Assembly: GCF_023159225.1 (NCBI RefSeq) | Contig: NC_063170.1 | Coordinates: forward strand, 61,540,208 to 61,604,207 | Direction: 5' to 3' | Origin: Perognathus longimembris pacificus | Lineage: Eukaryota; Chordata; Mammalia; Rodentia; Heteromyidae | DNA length: 64,000 nucleotides | In this document: positions 24,484 through 36,620 of the stretch, one piece after another | How the letters are laid out: each line of letters starts with the position of its first letter | Position numbering within the stretch: the stretch's first letter is position 1 | Made by a program: the position numbers and the translations under genes | Notes under the pieces: model-generated | What the model was told of the DNA's origin: nothing | The model's input: only the letters and a program-made list of their open reading frames with translations | Database searches by the model: none

Positions 24484-24690
24484 GGGCTGGGGATATAGCC
24501 TAGTGGCAAGAGTGCCTGCCTCATATACACGAGGCCCTAGGTTCGATTCCCCAGCACCACATATACAGAAAACGGCCAGAAGCGGCGCTGTGGCTCAAGT
24601 GGCAGAGTGCTAGCCTTGAGCGGGAAGAAGCCAGGGACAGTTCTCAGGCCCTGAGTCCAAGGCCCAGGACTGGCCAAAAGAAAAAAAAAA
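24484..24690 (+). mobile_element. Young IDL-Geo SINE, second of a tandem pair
   Basis: It is separated from the first copy's tail by an 18-base spacer (24466-24483). The left A box (24496-24506) and B box (24540-24550) are intact. Its A tail runs straight into the second copy of the 16-bp duplication at 24691-24706. It differs from its partner at several bases, so the pair is not a fresh local duplication. Confidence 0.95.
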
Positions 24691-24754
24691 AAAGTGAAAA
24701 ATTGAGTTCTACTTCTGTAATTTCTGACATTTGGGTTCATTGTACAGTAATAAT

Positions 24755-24965
24755 AGTTATACTTACTAGCTGATTGTCATGTGCTAAGCAATGTTCTTAA
24801 GTTTTCCCTTTAAAAACATGTCTTCCCTTTTTTACCTTAAACTGAAGTCTTAATAGGCGGTGTTATTATCCTTATTTTCTGTATAATGACCCTCAGGCCA
24901 GAGAACTTCCATAACTTGTTCTTAGTCACACAGCTGGGAAACAACCACAACTGATCACTCAGGAG
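24755..24965 (+). repeat. MIR SINE, plus strand
   Basis: The classic MIR order is visible: 'catgtgctaagcaatgttc', a 'ttattatccttattttctg' block, and the conserved 'ttagtcacacagctggga' segment. Confidence 0.8.
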
Positions 24966-25492
24966 AATCAACTTTATAATTTGACATTGAAAATTGATTA
25001 TATAGAATTATTAGTAGAGTGCAAACACAAATCACTCATAGTGGTGCTCCAATGTGTCAGCTAGAGTGAGCTAGATTTCCCACAATCCCGTTTTCAGGAT
25101 TCAGTTTAGCCTGGGCTACGGTAGAATGAGGAGCAGCAATGGTAGAAGTGGATACTTCTCCTTCAACTCTGGGCTAGCTGTATGTATGTAAAGATCCATG
25201 ATGAAGAATGCCCAGTTCTTCCAAACACACCCCCGAACAAAAGTGGGGTTGATAAGGAGTCTAGCTTACCGGTGTGGATCTGAACTTTCTATGTCTTCCT
25301 CTAACTATATCCTTCTCTTCTAGCTGCCTACCTCATATACTAAGATAAAATCCTTATAGAGATGGAGCAACTATATAGAGAGGATACCTACTCACACAAT
25401 GTTATTATCAGATGTATACCTTAAACATATATATGTATAATTATAATTTTATATTATAGGATTGGAATCATGGGCACAGATAATTATACTAA

Positions 25493-25530
25493 ATTTTATA
25501 CATATATATATACATATATATATATATATA
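25493..25530. repeat. AT-dinucleotide array
   Basis: A run of TA repeats with CATA interruptions. Confidence 0.9.
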
Positions 25531-25734
25531 GCATGCCCTAGCAGATGGTATCTGATTAAATTGTGATTCCTATTGTCAATCTGCAACATTATTAAGATAT
25601 CAATAAGTTTGTTGTATTGAAAAAATGATGTCAGGTGTCCAATTAAGTGACACCATTCTATATTGGATAGAACAGAGTCTATATGTAGATTAATATTAAC
25701 AGTGGGTTCATACTTACAGTTCCGATGGTACTAA

Positions 25735-25865
25735 GTAGTTCAAGGAACTGCTCTGATGTTTATTTTCCTCATTGGAAAAAGAGCGTTGTTGGAGGATGCT
25801 ATGAGATAGCTTGTCAAGTGCTTTATACTTCCCTAAGCACTTGATGCTTAGATAGTAGATACATT
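25735..25865 (-). repeat. Probable MIR SINE, minus strand
   Basis: 'tattttcctcattggaaaaag', 'ggatgctatgagatagc' and 'caagtgctttatac' follow the reverse MIR order. It is diverged. Confidence 0.5.
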
Positions 25866-26154
25866 ATTTCTTTTGTTGTGGCTGTCAGAATTAGTACTAA
25901 AGACATGAGCAATTTTGTCTATAAAGTCATGTATGAATATAATTGTATCTAATGGGACACAATGACAATACTACTTTGATTTGGCAGAATCATAATAATA
26001 CTTTTTTCTGTACAAAACATTTTGTTTCTACAGTGACAAATACCTTCCTAAGAGAAAAACTTTCTTTGCTATCATCAAACTTCATAATTGTGCTTTAGAA
26101 ATAAATGTGCTTCCTGAACATTTGTGAAAGATTTACATTCACTTTGTATTTTAT

Positions 26155-26345
26155 TTTATTTTTTAGTGGAACTGGTGTTTGAACTCAGGGTCTTGTTCTT
26201 GCTGGTTAGTAAGCACTCTATCACTGGAGCTTCCTCCCCTCACACGCCCTCGCCTTTCGTGCTTTCATTAGTTTCCAGAGAAATTCTCAGATCCCACATA
26301 TATACTCTGTTTAGCCTGGATTGTGCTGTTTATGTTTCCCAGTAG
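26155..26345 (-). mobile_element. Old ID/B1-type SINE, minus strand
   Basis: 'ggtgtttgaactcagggtc', 'ttgctggttagtaagcactc' and 'tatcactggagc' give a reverse ID-like half. The following 100 bases may be a badly degraded B1 half. Confidence 0.6.
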
Positions 26346-26349
26346 AGAA

Positions 26350-27361
26350 GACAGATGTGACCCCCGCCCCCATCCAGTCTATACTTACCTACATACACAT
26401 GCTCAGCTTACTTAAATCTTGATATATGTGACCATTAATGGTGATCTCTGCATGAGCTTCTTAATTTGGGTTTCTGTGGATGTAGAGTCGGAGATGTTGA
26501 TTCATGTTGCAGTATTTGGGAGGCCCCCTTAGGTGGTGAGCAGGGGAAGTGAACAGAGCAGGTAAATACTGTAATTTCAAAGTAGACACCTAAGCACAAA
26601 AATGGAGAAGCTTTCAACATTTTCCCTCCTTGAACTGGCAGGCGTCTGGGCTATTTATATTCTAAACAGCTGTCGGTCATTCATACTCAAGATTGAGGAC
26701 TATTCCTGGGTTTTACTCTTCTAGAGTTTTTAGCTTATTATGTGTTCAGCAAAGCAGACTGTTTTTTCTTGGCAGAGAAACACCTGGGGCAAAGTAGTGT
26801 TAGTGTTGAGAGTTGTAAGATGAGCCATTAAGCATTGTATTAATAGTGGAAAATGGGCAGGGCTCTTATGATATCTGCTGCAGGGGAAGAATTTGTGTAG
26901 AGAGTCACCATTCTGTACAATGATGGTATGAAAGCCAAAGAAAAAGAAACGGTGATAAATGATATACCAGAACATGACTGTTACAGAAGAAAGAATAAAC
27001 CTATTTTTGTAATGCCTATATAATACATTGTAGACTTCAAATTAGTTCTAAAATATCCTAATTTACAAGTAATAAGGATGTACCCATTTTACTCAAAAAT
27101 TTTAACTTAATGTGTGCTTTTATCTCACTCAATAATACTTAAAAGTACAAAGGTTAGCAACAAACCACTCAAGCATACAATAACACTATAAGGCACATTC
27201 CAGGAAATCAATGGATAACTCAGAAGAATAAAATTCATCTGAGCTTTGTAAAAGGGATGGAAATTCACTGCACTATATAAATGTATATAAGTTTAGCTTA
27301 AAGTATAGTTTTGGGGGTTAGAATATTTTACGTTTTCTATTCTTAGAGATTTTATATACCT
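26350..27361. other. Non-genic DNA, nothing recognised
   Basis: Two short minus-strand frames (26435-26620, 26730-26975) show no domain. No repeat recognised. Confidence 0.55.
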
Positions 27362-27600
27362 TTTTTTCTTTTTCTTGTGCTGGCACTAGGACTTGAACTC
27401 AGGTCCTATGTGCTTGCTGGGCTTTTTTATTCAAGGCTGGCACTTTCCCACTGGAGCCACATTTCTAAGGCCATATTTTTCCTGATAAATTGGAGATAAG
27501 GCTCTCTGAGATATGTTTGTTTGGGCAAGTTTTGAATCCCAATCCTCAGATCTCAGCCTGCTCTTTAGGTGAAAGGTTGATGGTATTCAGTTTCTTCTAA
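27362..27600 (-). mobile_element. Old B1-Geo SINE, minus strand
   Basis: T-rich start, 'gtgctggcactaggacttg', 'tcaaggctggcactttccc', 'ctggagccacatttc', then the B1 half ('attggagataaggctctctg', 'caatcctcagatctcagcc'). Confidence 0.85.
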
Positions 27601-29090
27601 TCTTAGCACTGAAGGGTAAACAATAATAAAACCAAAATGACAGAGAGATAACACAAATGTGATTTCAACAAATAATAAAGTTAGAAAATATGTTCTTTGT
27701 ATAAACAATAGATTATAGGTCTGGATGACCCTAATGAAGATAAGATGTAACCTTCAAACCAAAGTCTCCAAAATTCACTGGAGTTGGAATAGAATTAAGG
27801 AAATAGTGAGAAGAATAAAGGTAGGAATTGAGAGATTACAGGGAAAGAGGTAGAAGTTAACAGGTTTTCCAACAAGTACCTAATCTCAGGTTTATAGTGT
27901 TTTGGAAATTATCTATGTGGGGGGAAAATCTTATGTAATATAAAACATTGCTATGGGTCTTTCTGTCTATAAATGAGATAATCTGGAGCTCTGATGAAGC
28001 TATTGGTTCTTATACTTTGTGGTCAAGGCAAGTGAGGACAGAGGATTAGAGACCCCAAAAGAAAATATGCCTGAGAAATTCCTGACCAAAATACAAATCA
28101 AACTAAGACCTGAAATGCATTGAAGCAAAAGCATATAAGGAATGCAACTCTATTTGACCTAGAAATATTATCCTCAGGGCTATTCAGGAATGTAATTTGG
28201 GACCAATAAAGACTTCTCAAAGGCAAAGACTTAAATGAAGTGAATACTCTCTCATAACCATGTCAAATATGTTTTATTTTTTTGTAGCTTTTTGCATGAA
28301 CTTGTATAAAATCTCAGACAGTTAAAAATAATAACTGATAAATATAATGGTAACTATAATTAATGGACTAATACATAAGGATGGTTGAGATAACATAAGA
28401 AGGTAAAAATTAGAGAGACACTAATTATAAGAACGAGGATGATCATATCTCCACCATACATGCATGGTGAGACCTATTACCGGGATGAAGAATGAGCACA
28501 GAATGCCAAAATGGTAATTAGTTATTTATAAAGTAAATCAAGATAATGCTAACAAAATAAATATAGAAATTAAAAACTTGATTGATTTTCATTATCCATT
28601 TGCATATACCCTCTAACTTTTATTTTATGTCAATTTCAGTACAATAAACATGTTAACGTAGAGACAATGCAGAAAAGCAATTGTTTGTTTTATATTATGT
28701 TATCTCTGATATGACAGTTGACTCAAATGCATTATTTTTCTAGCATAATCATTCCATGATATATAGAGGCTAGCTCTATAGTTGCTGAGACGTTCATCCA
28801 ATTGATAAAAGACAAGTAAAAACCAAAGCATGCTTAAATTCTAAAGCTAATTGTGGAAAGCAGCTAATAGCACAGGAATATAGACAAACATATTTGCAGC
28901 AAGTGTGTATCCTCAGGTTTTAAGTGTAATAATCCCAAGCAATTCATTGTGAAGTATTTAGCTTATCTCCAAAGGGATAGTTCAACATGACTTTAATAAC
29001 GTATTTTCACTGTATAATTACAAATCTTAACCTTTGTTGCTGTCTTATTTTAAAAATTACTGTCTAAATTTCCTACCTTCTAACAACATA
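27601..29090. other. A-rich non-genic DNA, nothing recognised
   Basis: An AT-rich, purine-leaning stretch with no long frames on either strand. It could contain very old LINE sequence in sense orientation, but no block is clear enough to call. Confidence 0.5.
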
Positions 29091-29162
29091 GGAAATGTAT
29101 ACACTTACTTAGTATGAAACTGTAACCCTTCTGTACATTACTTTGACAATAAATAAATCAAT
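29091..29162 (+). mobile_element. L1 3'-end fragment, plus strand
   Basis: 'ggaaatgtatacacttac', 'gaaactgtaacccttctgtac' and 'ctttgacaataaataaatc' match the 3' terminus of the L1 at 56647-57344. The insertion is only about 70 bases. Confidence 0.8.
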
Positions 29163-29454
29163 ATATAACAGTTCTAAAAATCTATGCTTTATCTACCATA
29201 TACGGCAACGTGATGGCATTTACATAGTCAATTGTAGCTCTATTATGACAGAGCCTTTATGTATCTGTTACATACAGTTTGATTCAACTGGCAGTATCAA
29301 ATGAATTTGTAATATTTAGGCAAATATTTTAGGGATATAGCAAAAAAACACACAGGAACCTCACCTTCTGCACTTTGTTTCTCTACATCATCAAAAACCT
29401 GGCAGCTCTACAGAAATACGGGAAAAATGTAGAGTCAATAACGAAGATTATAGC

Positions 29455-29612
29455 ATTGCTAGTGTGGTGGTTAGAAATAGGAATTGGGATTTAGTTTTGC
29501 AATCTTTTTCTTGAGAAAGAAATAGGCATTTCTGCCATTTGAAGTGGGTGACCTCATGTAAATCTCTCTGGAGCTTCATTTCTTCATCTTTTAAAATAAA
29601 ATGTCTCTCAGA
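29455..29612 (-). repeat. Probable MIR SINE, minus strand
   Basis: 'gtgggtgacctcatgtaaatc', 'ggagcttcatttcttcatc' and 'ttttaaaataaaatg' follow the reverse MIR pattern. Confidence 0.6.
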
Positions 29613-31410
29613 ATATTTTTCAGAATTTCTTCTACACAAACTGTATAATTTTCAGAAAGATTAGCATAGGAAGGTATTATCTTAAAATAGCTTAAATTGA
29701 AGAAAGAGTAATTTAGATATTGCAAAGGAAAAAGTGTTACCTCTTAAGTAATGTCCTCTTCAAGAACTTCATCTTCTAGGGAGATTTTTAAATGTATGTG
29801 CAAAAAAACATGTGTAGACATATGATGAAGAAGACTCTTTAAAAATAATTAACATGCAATCTTAGAGTTCCAAATTCTGTAAAAAGCCAAGTTTACATAT
29901 TGAAGTGATGCTTCCACCTGCTCTAACAAGCCCATCTCCCTCAACTATCTCATAATCCAGCACATTCTTCCTAGATACCTCACCTGCCCAAACTTTTGAA
30001 CAAGCTATTCTTTGTGTCGCAACACTTTGCCATCCTCCTTCCAGCCAGTGCATACTGTAGACTTCTGTGTCAGCATCCTTGCTTCCAAGGCCACTGACTT
30101 TCCTTACTGTATCAACATACCATATTAGTAACTCTTTTAGCACTCAAACATAGCATACTCTGGAGATGTCATTCTCCTCTCATGGTGTACTAACTTTCTG
30201 GGGCTCCATTTCCACTTTGGGCTTTGTAAGTCCATGAGGTTGGGAACCAACTAATGTTCCTTCATGGCTATCCTGTGTCATAACGCAGAAGGCATGAGAT
30301 AAATATATAAATGAATATATATATTTAGAATACATTATAATTATTGAATATATTTCTGTGCATATATTGAACAAAATATTTTGATAGTCTATGCTAAGCC
30401 TAGCTTTTGTATTTTTATTTACCTTCATTTTAGTTGATACGTAAGGTCATAGAAATTGTACATAAGTTGGCCTTTCCGTATAATGTTTCAAAATGTGTGC
30501 TCATTGTTGAATGAATGAATGTCCTTAAATGCTTTCCTACTCTTGCAAGTACAAATTCTCTTTTCTATGTTCTTATTTTCTAGAGTTCCCATTTTGAAGC
30601 TTGATAAATATGCTTTATGTAATTTTATTACGTAAAAGGTACATGTATTAGCTTATAAAAACTGGAGGGTTCAAAATCCAACTCAATTGAGAATGGTTAC
30701 ATGTTTTCCTGGGCTGTGGCTTCATCTTTGTTCTGGACTATTGTGCAAGACGTAGTCTTAAGCAATACCACCCATGATAGCCTTGACATCCGTTTATATA
30801 TCTTTTTCTCACCTAATTATTAGAAAGAAAAACACATGATCAAAACAAAACAATACATCTTTATCATTTGCTGCCCCACATATACCAGTACTCACGGACT
30901 TGTCTTGTTTTATGCCCTATTCCCTGAGCCAATCATTTTGACATGTGATTTGTTATGTCTGAGACAAAATGAGGGCATTGTATGCTTAGTCAAATAATAG
31001 GATATATCATATCTGGACATGGGTTAAATCTGGGGGAAACTAAAAAAATGAGGGACTCCTGTAGAAAAAACAGTGCACTCTGGATGGAAAAATGCTAGGA
31101 AGATAAATAAGGTATGTCTTCTACAGACAGGGTTAGATTACCAAAGAAGATGAACCAAACACGAGCATGGTTGAAATGCATTGTTTGTAATTGTGAAAAT
31201 AGAGAGGAATTGCTTTTGGAAAGGGGTAAGGGAAAACAGAGTGAAGGAGCAGGTGAGATCGATAGGAATATATTGTAAATGTGTGCAAATGTAACAATGG
31301 AATCCTTCACTCCCTGGTATAACTAATAAAAGCAAAAAAAGAGAGGACTCTCATGACATTTACTTTGGTACTTGGATAGCCTAATCTGTTACTTGCTTAC
31401 TTTTTTATCT
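29613..31410. other. AT-rich non-genic DNA, nothing recognised
   Basis: Several minus-strand frames of 65-93 codons are present, but none has a recognisable domain and all sit between stop-rich frames. A 'ttgttgaatgaatgaatg' run near 30505 may be an L2 tail. Confidence 0.5.
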
Positions 31411-31411
31411 T

Positions 31412-31614
31412 CTTTTTTTGGTCAGGGCCTAGATGCTATTCTGCAGCTTCTTTCCTCAAAACTAGTGATCTACCACTTGAGCCACAGCTCCTCTTCTGTC
31501 TTTGTTGGTGACTAATTGAAGAGTCTCACAAAGTTTCCTGTCTGGGCTAGCAATCCTCAGATCTCAGGCTCTTGAACAGCAAGGATTACAGGTGTGAGCC
31601 ATCAGTGCCCAGTT
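31412..31614 (-). mobile_element. B1-Geo SINE, minus strand
   Basis: 'ttggtcagggcctagatgc', 'taccacttgagccacagctc', 'agagtctcacaaagtttcc', 'caatcctcagatctcaggc' and 'gattacaggtgtgagccatc' give Geo then B1 in reverse. Confidence 0.9.
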
Positions 31615-32824
31615 AATCCACACTTTTTTGCTTCTCTGAATTTTTCAGTTCATTAGACAATACTCATGGATAACAATAAAATATGAATGAAACATTGAAA
31701 ACAACAGTTTACTCAAAACTCTAGGGGTCTCTATAAGAAGGATCATTAAGACTGAATTTTATTTTCATGTGATAGGCATAGGATAAGGAAAACTTCAACC
31801 AAAATGCCTTTCATCTTGAACATGGTAGAATACTTGAGTGTTCATGTAATATTTTCTTTAATGTGACTCATTTAAGGAGAGAATTTGAAATAGTTATCCC
31901 AGTATAAATGTGTCATTTTCTCTCATGGAAGCTTTGGTGTATTAGTTTGGTATAAATGTGGGTGAGCAATTCTAGGTCTTTACAATAACTTGGCACCTGT
32001 TTCCCCACATACTTTGTGGCATCGGAGGGCATTTTCCCATTGTCCTATTTTTGAATCCTGTTCTATAATGTTATCTTTGGCACTGTAAACTCTCAGTGCA
32101 TTGGACCCATACATGGATCTCGGGAGTTTTGATAGAAAGCAACTCTCAACACTATCATTTGACTTTCCACAGGGTTCCAGGAATGAGTGGGTTTTATTTA
32201 GCGCACCCTACTGAGAGAATCAATCTAAATAATTATCTTCAGCTGAAACTTAGTGAGATGTTTGTTCTTCCTCGCCCCCTCGCCTTCCAGTTTTCAAAGG
32301 ACGGCTTTAGAAGGTTTCCTTGGATGAGAAATTCTGAGGTCAGGTTACCCAGGAAACGGACCTAGAGTCAAAGGACTTGCACGCATGTTTATTGGGGAGT
32401 CAATTCACAACAACACCTACAAGAAAGTAATGAGAACCTACAGAGCAAAGAAATTCAGACGGCACAGGCCAGCAGGTGACCCTATGGTGAGCTGTGGAGG
32501 GGCAAGACTCTTAGGAGTTCTCCCAGACTGAGGGTAAGTAGCTATACTTTTGTATGTCTCAAGGAATGATGCACATGATACATGGGGAACAAGGGATTCT
32601 GCAAAGGTTTCACAAGTAAGCTTTATCAGTCAATATTCCTGGCAGCTGGGGATAAAGGACTCTGGACTTTTACCACTGGGCATGCTGAACAGCTTTGCTA
32701 AATACAACTAATGAATGTATGCTTTTAGGTAGAAATAGAAAACAACCTTGGAGCAATCTCAATAATACTTGTAATAGAATTTAAGACATTGGTATTTGAA
32801 TAAAGCATGAAAACCAGCCACATT
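31615..32824. other. Non-genic DNA, possible old LTR-like segment
   Basis: An 89-codon plus frame at 32096-32365 has no known domain. The segment near 32380-32540 ('catgtttattggggagtc', then G/A-rich text) resembles the reversed 3' part of an old retroelement. I cannot name it. Confidence 0.35.
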
Positions 32825-33700
32825 AAATTTTACAGGATCTATTTTATTACAATTTTTCCCACATCTTTTCATCGATTCCAAAGGTTCTATTTTTTTCCTT
32901 TGCAGATTGTTTATCCTTACCTTGAAGTTGTTGAATTTCGACTTGGAGTTTAAGGTACATGGGCAACAAATTGTCTTTGCTATTCTTTGGTTGGAAATGC
33001 CTTTTTCTCCCTTCCATTCCCAAATGATATTTTCGCTAGATATTTGAACTATATTGAAGGGTTTTATTTGTCCTTAAAGTGCATGAAAGACATTTTTGAA
33101 AGTGAGTAGTCTAAATCCAAGAAAATGATCCTTATGGGTTTAGATGATAAATTTATAGTCATCCAAATTGTTATTCTCATCGATATAATTAGGGTTATGT
33201 TTTGGAGAATACTTTGGTTTACTTTCAGTTTGATTACTGTGTGTCTGTGCATAGCTTATTTTTAAAAAGAATTTATCCTATTTGAAATTTGCTAAGCTCT
33301 TAGAGACTACTTTTGTGTCTCACCCAATTTGTAATGTTTGCAAATATTATTTCTGCAAATATTTCTGCACTTTTACTTTCATCCTTTTCTTCTGGGACTC
33401 CCATGTCTCTTTAGATATTTCAGTAGTTCAAAGATAAATGTGGTCTTATTAATTCTTTTATGAACTTTTATTTGCCTCTCCATAAGCTGTACAATTTCTG
33501 TTGCTTTGTACTGGAATCTGCTTAGTTTTTCATCTGCCCTATCTAGTCTGCTTACTCATCCTCCTATTCAGTGAACTCTGAATTGAAGAAGTGTTATTTT
33601 TCAGTTTACAATATTGTATTGAGTTGCTCTTTTAAATATTTATTTCTCTATCAGTGCCATCACGTTATTCATTCTAGCTGTTATAAAAAATAGCATAAGC
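32825..33700 (-). mobile_element. Probable ancient L1 sequence, minus strand
   Basis: Phrases such as 'cttctgggactcccatgtctc' (split by small differences from the remembered consensus), 'taatgtttgcaaatattatttc' and 'tagtttttcatctgccctatc' resemble reversed 5' or untranslated regions of old L1M elements. No frame survives. The call rests on memory. Confidence 0.45.
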
Positions 33701-33804
33701 TTTGACAGCTGCTTTAACATTATTTTTGATAATTAAAAAATCTGAGTTATTTGGGGTGTGGTAACTCAATACACACATTCTTAAAATATATTATCTTTTA
33801 TTAA

Positions 33805-34055
33805 GTATTTGTATTTATTTATTGTCAAAATTATGTACAGAGGGGGGTCACAGTTTCATACATAGAGCAGTGAGTACATTTCTTAATGAACTTGTTACTT
33901 CCTCCCCCATTTTTCTCCATACTTTCCCCCCTCCATATTCCCACACCATGAGTTGTACAGTTGGATTATAGCATTATAGTCTTGTAAGTATTGCTGTTGC
34001 AATGGTTCACCTTTTACCCTTCGTCTCTCCATTTTGATGTTCCTGCCAATAGGGT
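33805..34055 (-). mobile_element. L1 3'-end fragment, minus strand
   Basis: The reverse of the local L1 terminus: 'tttattgtcaaaattatgtac', 'gtcacagtttcatacat', a C/T-rich tract at 33901-33950, 'catgagttgtacag' and 'tgtaagtattgctgttgc'. The order mirrors 57100-57320 of the plus-strand L1. Confidence 0.88.
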
Positions 34056-34190
34056 TTGTTGTTGTTGTTGTTGTTTGTTTTGCTTTTGTTGGTCATGGTG
34101 CTTGAATTTTGGGCCTTGGGTGCTGTTCCAGAGCTCTTTAGCTCTTCAGCACTCTACCACTTGAGCTACAATGTCTCTTCCTGGACTACC
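34056..34190 (-). mobile_element. Old Geo-type SINE fragment, minus strand
   Basis: A (GTT)n and T-rich start (reverse tail) is followed by 'ggtgcttgaattttgggcc', 'tagctcttcagcactc' and 'taccacttgagctac'. It lies directly against the L1 fragment. Confidence 0.75.
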
Positions 34191-34997
34191 ATTTTAAAAA
34201 TGGTCTTCTGAACCAATTAGTTTTGGTTGTACATTGATTATTGTGAATCTTCAGTTGTATAGAGCCTGGTTTCTGATATAATCTTCTTGGTGTGTAGATA
34301 TTTTTTGTTTTACAAGGCAATGAATATAGTTACATTTGGCCTATGAGGGCCTACCTTTGTGTAAGTTCTGCTCAGTTCTTTTGGCCTTTCGGTATAGTTT
34401 TGTGTATGTTTTGTACACATTTTGGAGGTGAACACTCTATTTGATTCTCAGTAATTTAAACTTACAAGTTGAATTTTTCCATGCTACTAAGCAATGTTCC
34501 AGATAAATTTTGACAGATTCTAATTAGAGAACTGGATTATGGCAGTTAACAGAACACCTTATCTCTTCTAGATCTGACAGATGATATTTTCGTATATTTA
34601 TGTTAAAAATAGGTTTAATGACGTATATAATTAAAGGATTAAAGAAAATTTACTTTTCACTATTGATATCTATATTTCAGAAAATCCTTTTAGCTGAAAG
34701 TAACTAAGTGAACTAGGAAAATAGAAAAATGACTTACGATAGCTAAAAAGGGCTACCAATGAAATGAGAACTTAAAAGACCAAGGACCAGAAAGGAACTA
34801 GAAGTAAAATATGATGTCAACATTTGGAACCCCTTTTCCAGTTGGTATAAATGCTAAAATACAAAACAAATGGTTGAGAGAATAGTGCAAATCTTTGGTT
34901 ATCTCTTGGGTTTCTGGTGGACTTGGGAACTTTATACAATGGCACAAGCTTTTACTTAGGAACTGAAAACTGTTACACCCTATCTGTCACAGTGAGT

Positions 34998-35422
34998 GCT
35001 GGACCACAGCTTGAACTCAAGGCCTCCGAGCTATGTCTGAACATTTTTCTACTTAAGTCTGGCTCTTTACCTCTTGAGCCACACCTCCACTTCTGGTGGT
35101 TAACTGAAAATAAGAGCAAATTAAAACAAATCACTCAATAAAAATTCTTCAAATAAAAAACCATTTATAAATTTAAAAAAATTGTAAAAACTAAGTACAA
35201 CTAAAATGCAAAAATGTCAAAATTAAATATATCACTTGTAATAACTAGAAATATGTAAGTTTTATAATGATTATAAGTTAAAAATAAATTTAAAATTTTT
35301 TCATTAAAAAAAAAAAAGAATCTTACCAACTCTCCTGCCAAGGCTAGCTTCAAACAGCAATTCTCAGATCCTAAACCCCTGAGTAGTTGAAGTTATAGGC
35401 ATGAGCCATATCTGCCTGGCTG
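34998..35422 (-). mobile_element. Old B1-Geo SINE, minus strand, split by an A-rich insertion
   Basis: The Geo half (34998-35116) stops at 'ctgaaaataagag', and the B1 half resumes at about 35321 ('tcttaccaactctcctgcc') and runs to 'ggcatgagcc' and 'tgcctggct'. In intact copies these two edges are adjacent ('agataagagtctcatggac'). Confidence 0.85.
35117..35320 (+). mobile_element. A-rich insertion with a poly(A) end inside an old SINE
   Basis: About 200 bases of A/T-rich sequence interrupt the SINE. They end in a 12-A run (35306-35317) on the plus strand, which suggests a poly(A)-tailed retro-insertion. No clear target-site duplication or source sequence can be seen. Confidence 0.55.
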
Positions 35423-35448
35423 ATGATTGCTTTTATATGGCTATCATC

Positions 35449-35760
35449 TGATTAGTTGGCAGACTATGATTGGTGAAGCTTGATAGCTCAAAGTGGTAGA
35501 CCTAACTCTCTGTTGAAACAATATGCTCTTGAGTTAACTTGCAGTGGGTCAATTAATTGCATCACTGTTGTAGTTCATTATATATGGAGACAGCTGTGGG
35601 ACAAATCTTATTTGACTATGGCCAAAGTTGACTTAATAGTAGTATGAAAATAGCAAAAGACGATCTATAAAAAGATATGTGTGGCAGTGTTCCAACATAA
35701 CTATTTGCATAAATAGGCAGCTGGCTGGATTTGGCCTGTGGGCAATCATTTGTCAGCCCT
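35449..35760. mobile_element. hAT-Charlie-like non-autonomous DNA transposon (MER1 group)
   Basis: The left end 'agttggcagactatgattgg' and the right end 'ggatttggcctgtgggcaatc' plus 'tttgtcagccct' are inverted relatives of the 'ggttggcaaactatggccc' terminus of MER1-group elements. No transposase is present. The 8-bp duplication expected for hAT insertion is not recognisable. Confidence 0.65.
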
Positions 35761-36479
35761 TATTACAGAAAATTATCTATAAGCCATGCTATTGTGGAAA
35801 CTTAAGACTGATTGGCTGTAAAGGTTAGTGCTTGTAGGCATACGAATAAACAAGTTTCAAATGACTACTTTACAAAATCCCAGTGGTCTAATTTGCATGA
35901 CCTGAAATCATTCTGATGTCACCAATAGCCAACTATGTAACAAGTCGGAGTTATAGATGGTTCTTAGAAGTCAGTGTGTTCTGGTTGTTACTAGTTCTTT
36001 TTGAAATGTTGAATTGTGATTTTTGTTTTACACATACATATTGAGTATTATTATTGTTTTCTTAAATTTTATCAAGGGTTTATTTTAGTGCAACAGGATG
36101 AAGTAGAGAGGAATGGGGGAAACAGGAGAAATATTTCTGCCTCCCCATAAAGGAAATGGGAGTAAAAGACTTCTTGAACATTATTTTTGTGTCACATTTG
36201 TATTTGGAGGTATGATAACTGAATTGTTGAAAACCTGTGAATACTGATTATGTGACAGGATCACACTTGTACTCTGGGCAATCATAGTAAATCATGCTGT
36301 ATTTTACTCTTTTGTTCCAAGGACTTTTGTCTTTGGGAGCCACATTGTGAGTTACTTTACTATGTGACTTTGCATCTCTTGTACCTATCAAGCCTCAATG
36401 TCAAGTTACTTCTTGTGGAAGCTATGTACCGGTTAAGACTCTTAGAATGAAAGTAGTTAAATGTCCTCATATCCCAACA

Positions 36480-36620
36480 CTGACTCCTACTAGCTTTTGG
36501 AATTGATGAAAATACCTTCACTTGTATGAGCCTCTGTTTCTTTGTCTTTATGGGAGATAAAATTGCTAATGTATAATGTAGAACATATGGCATATGGGAA
36601 ATGCTCAGTGATGTATAGCT
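36480..36620 (-). repeat. Probable MIR SINE, minus strand
   Basis: 'gagcctctgtttctttgtc', 'ttatgggagataaaattgc' and 'gggaaatgctcagtgatg' follow the reversed MIR order. Confidence 0.55.

Noticed and set aside
24312..24740. Recurrent 60-80-codon frames ending in the same residues (also at 3621-3875 and 55846-56028)
   Set aside because: They are antisense translations of the IDL-Geo SINE body. They recur because the SINE recurs, and each start lies in unrelated flanking DNA.
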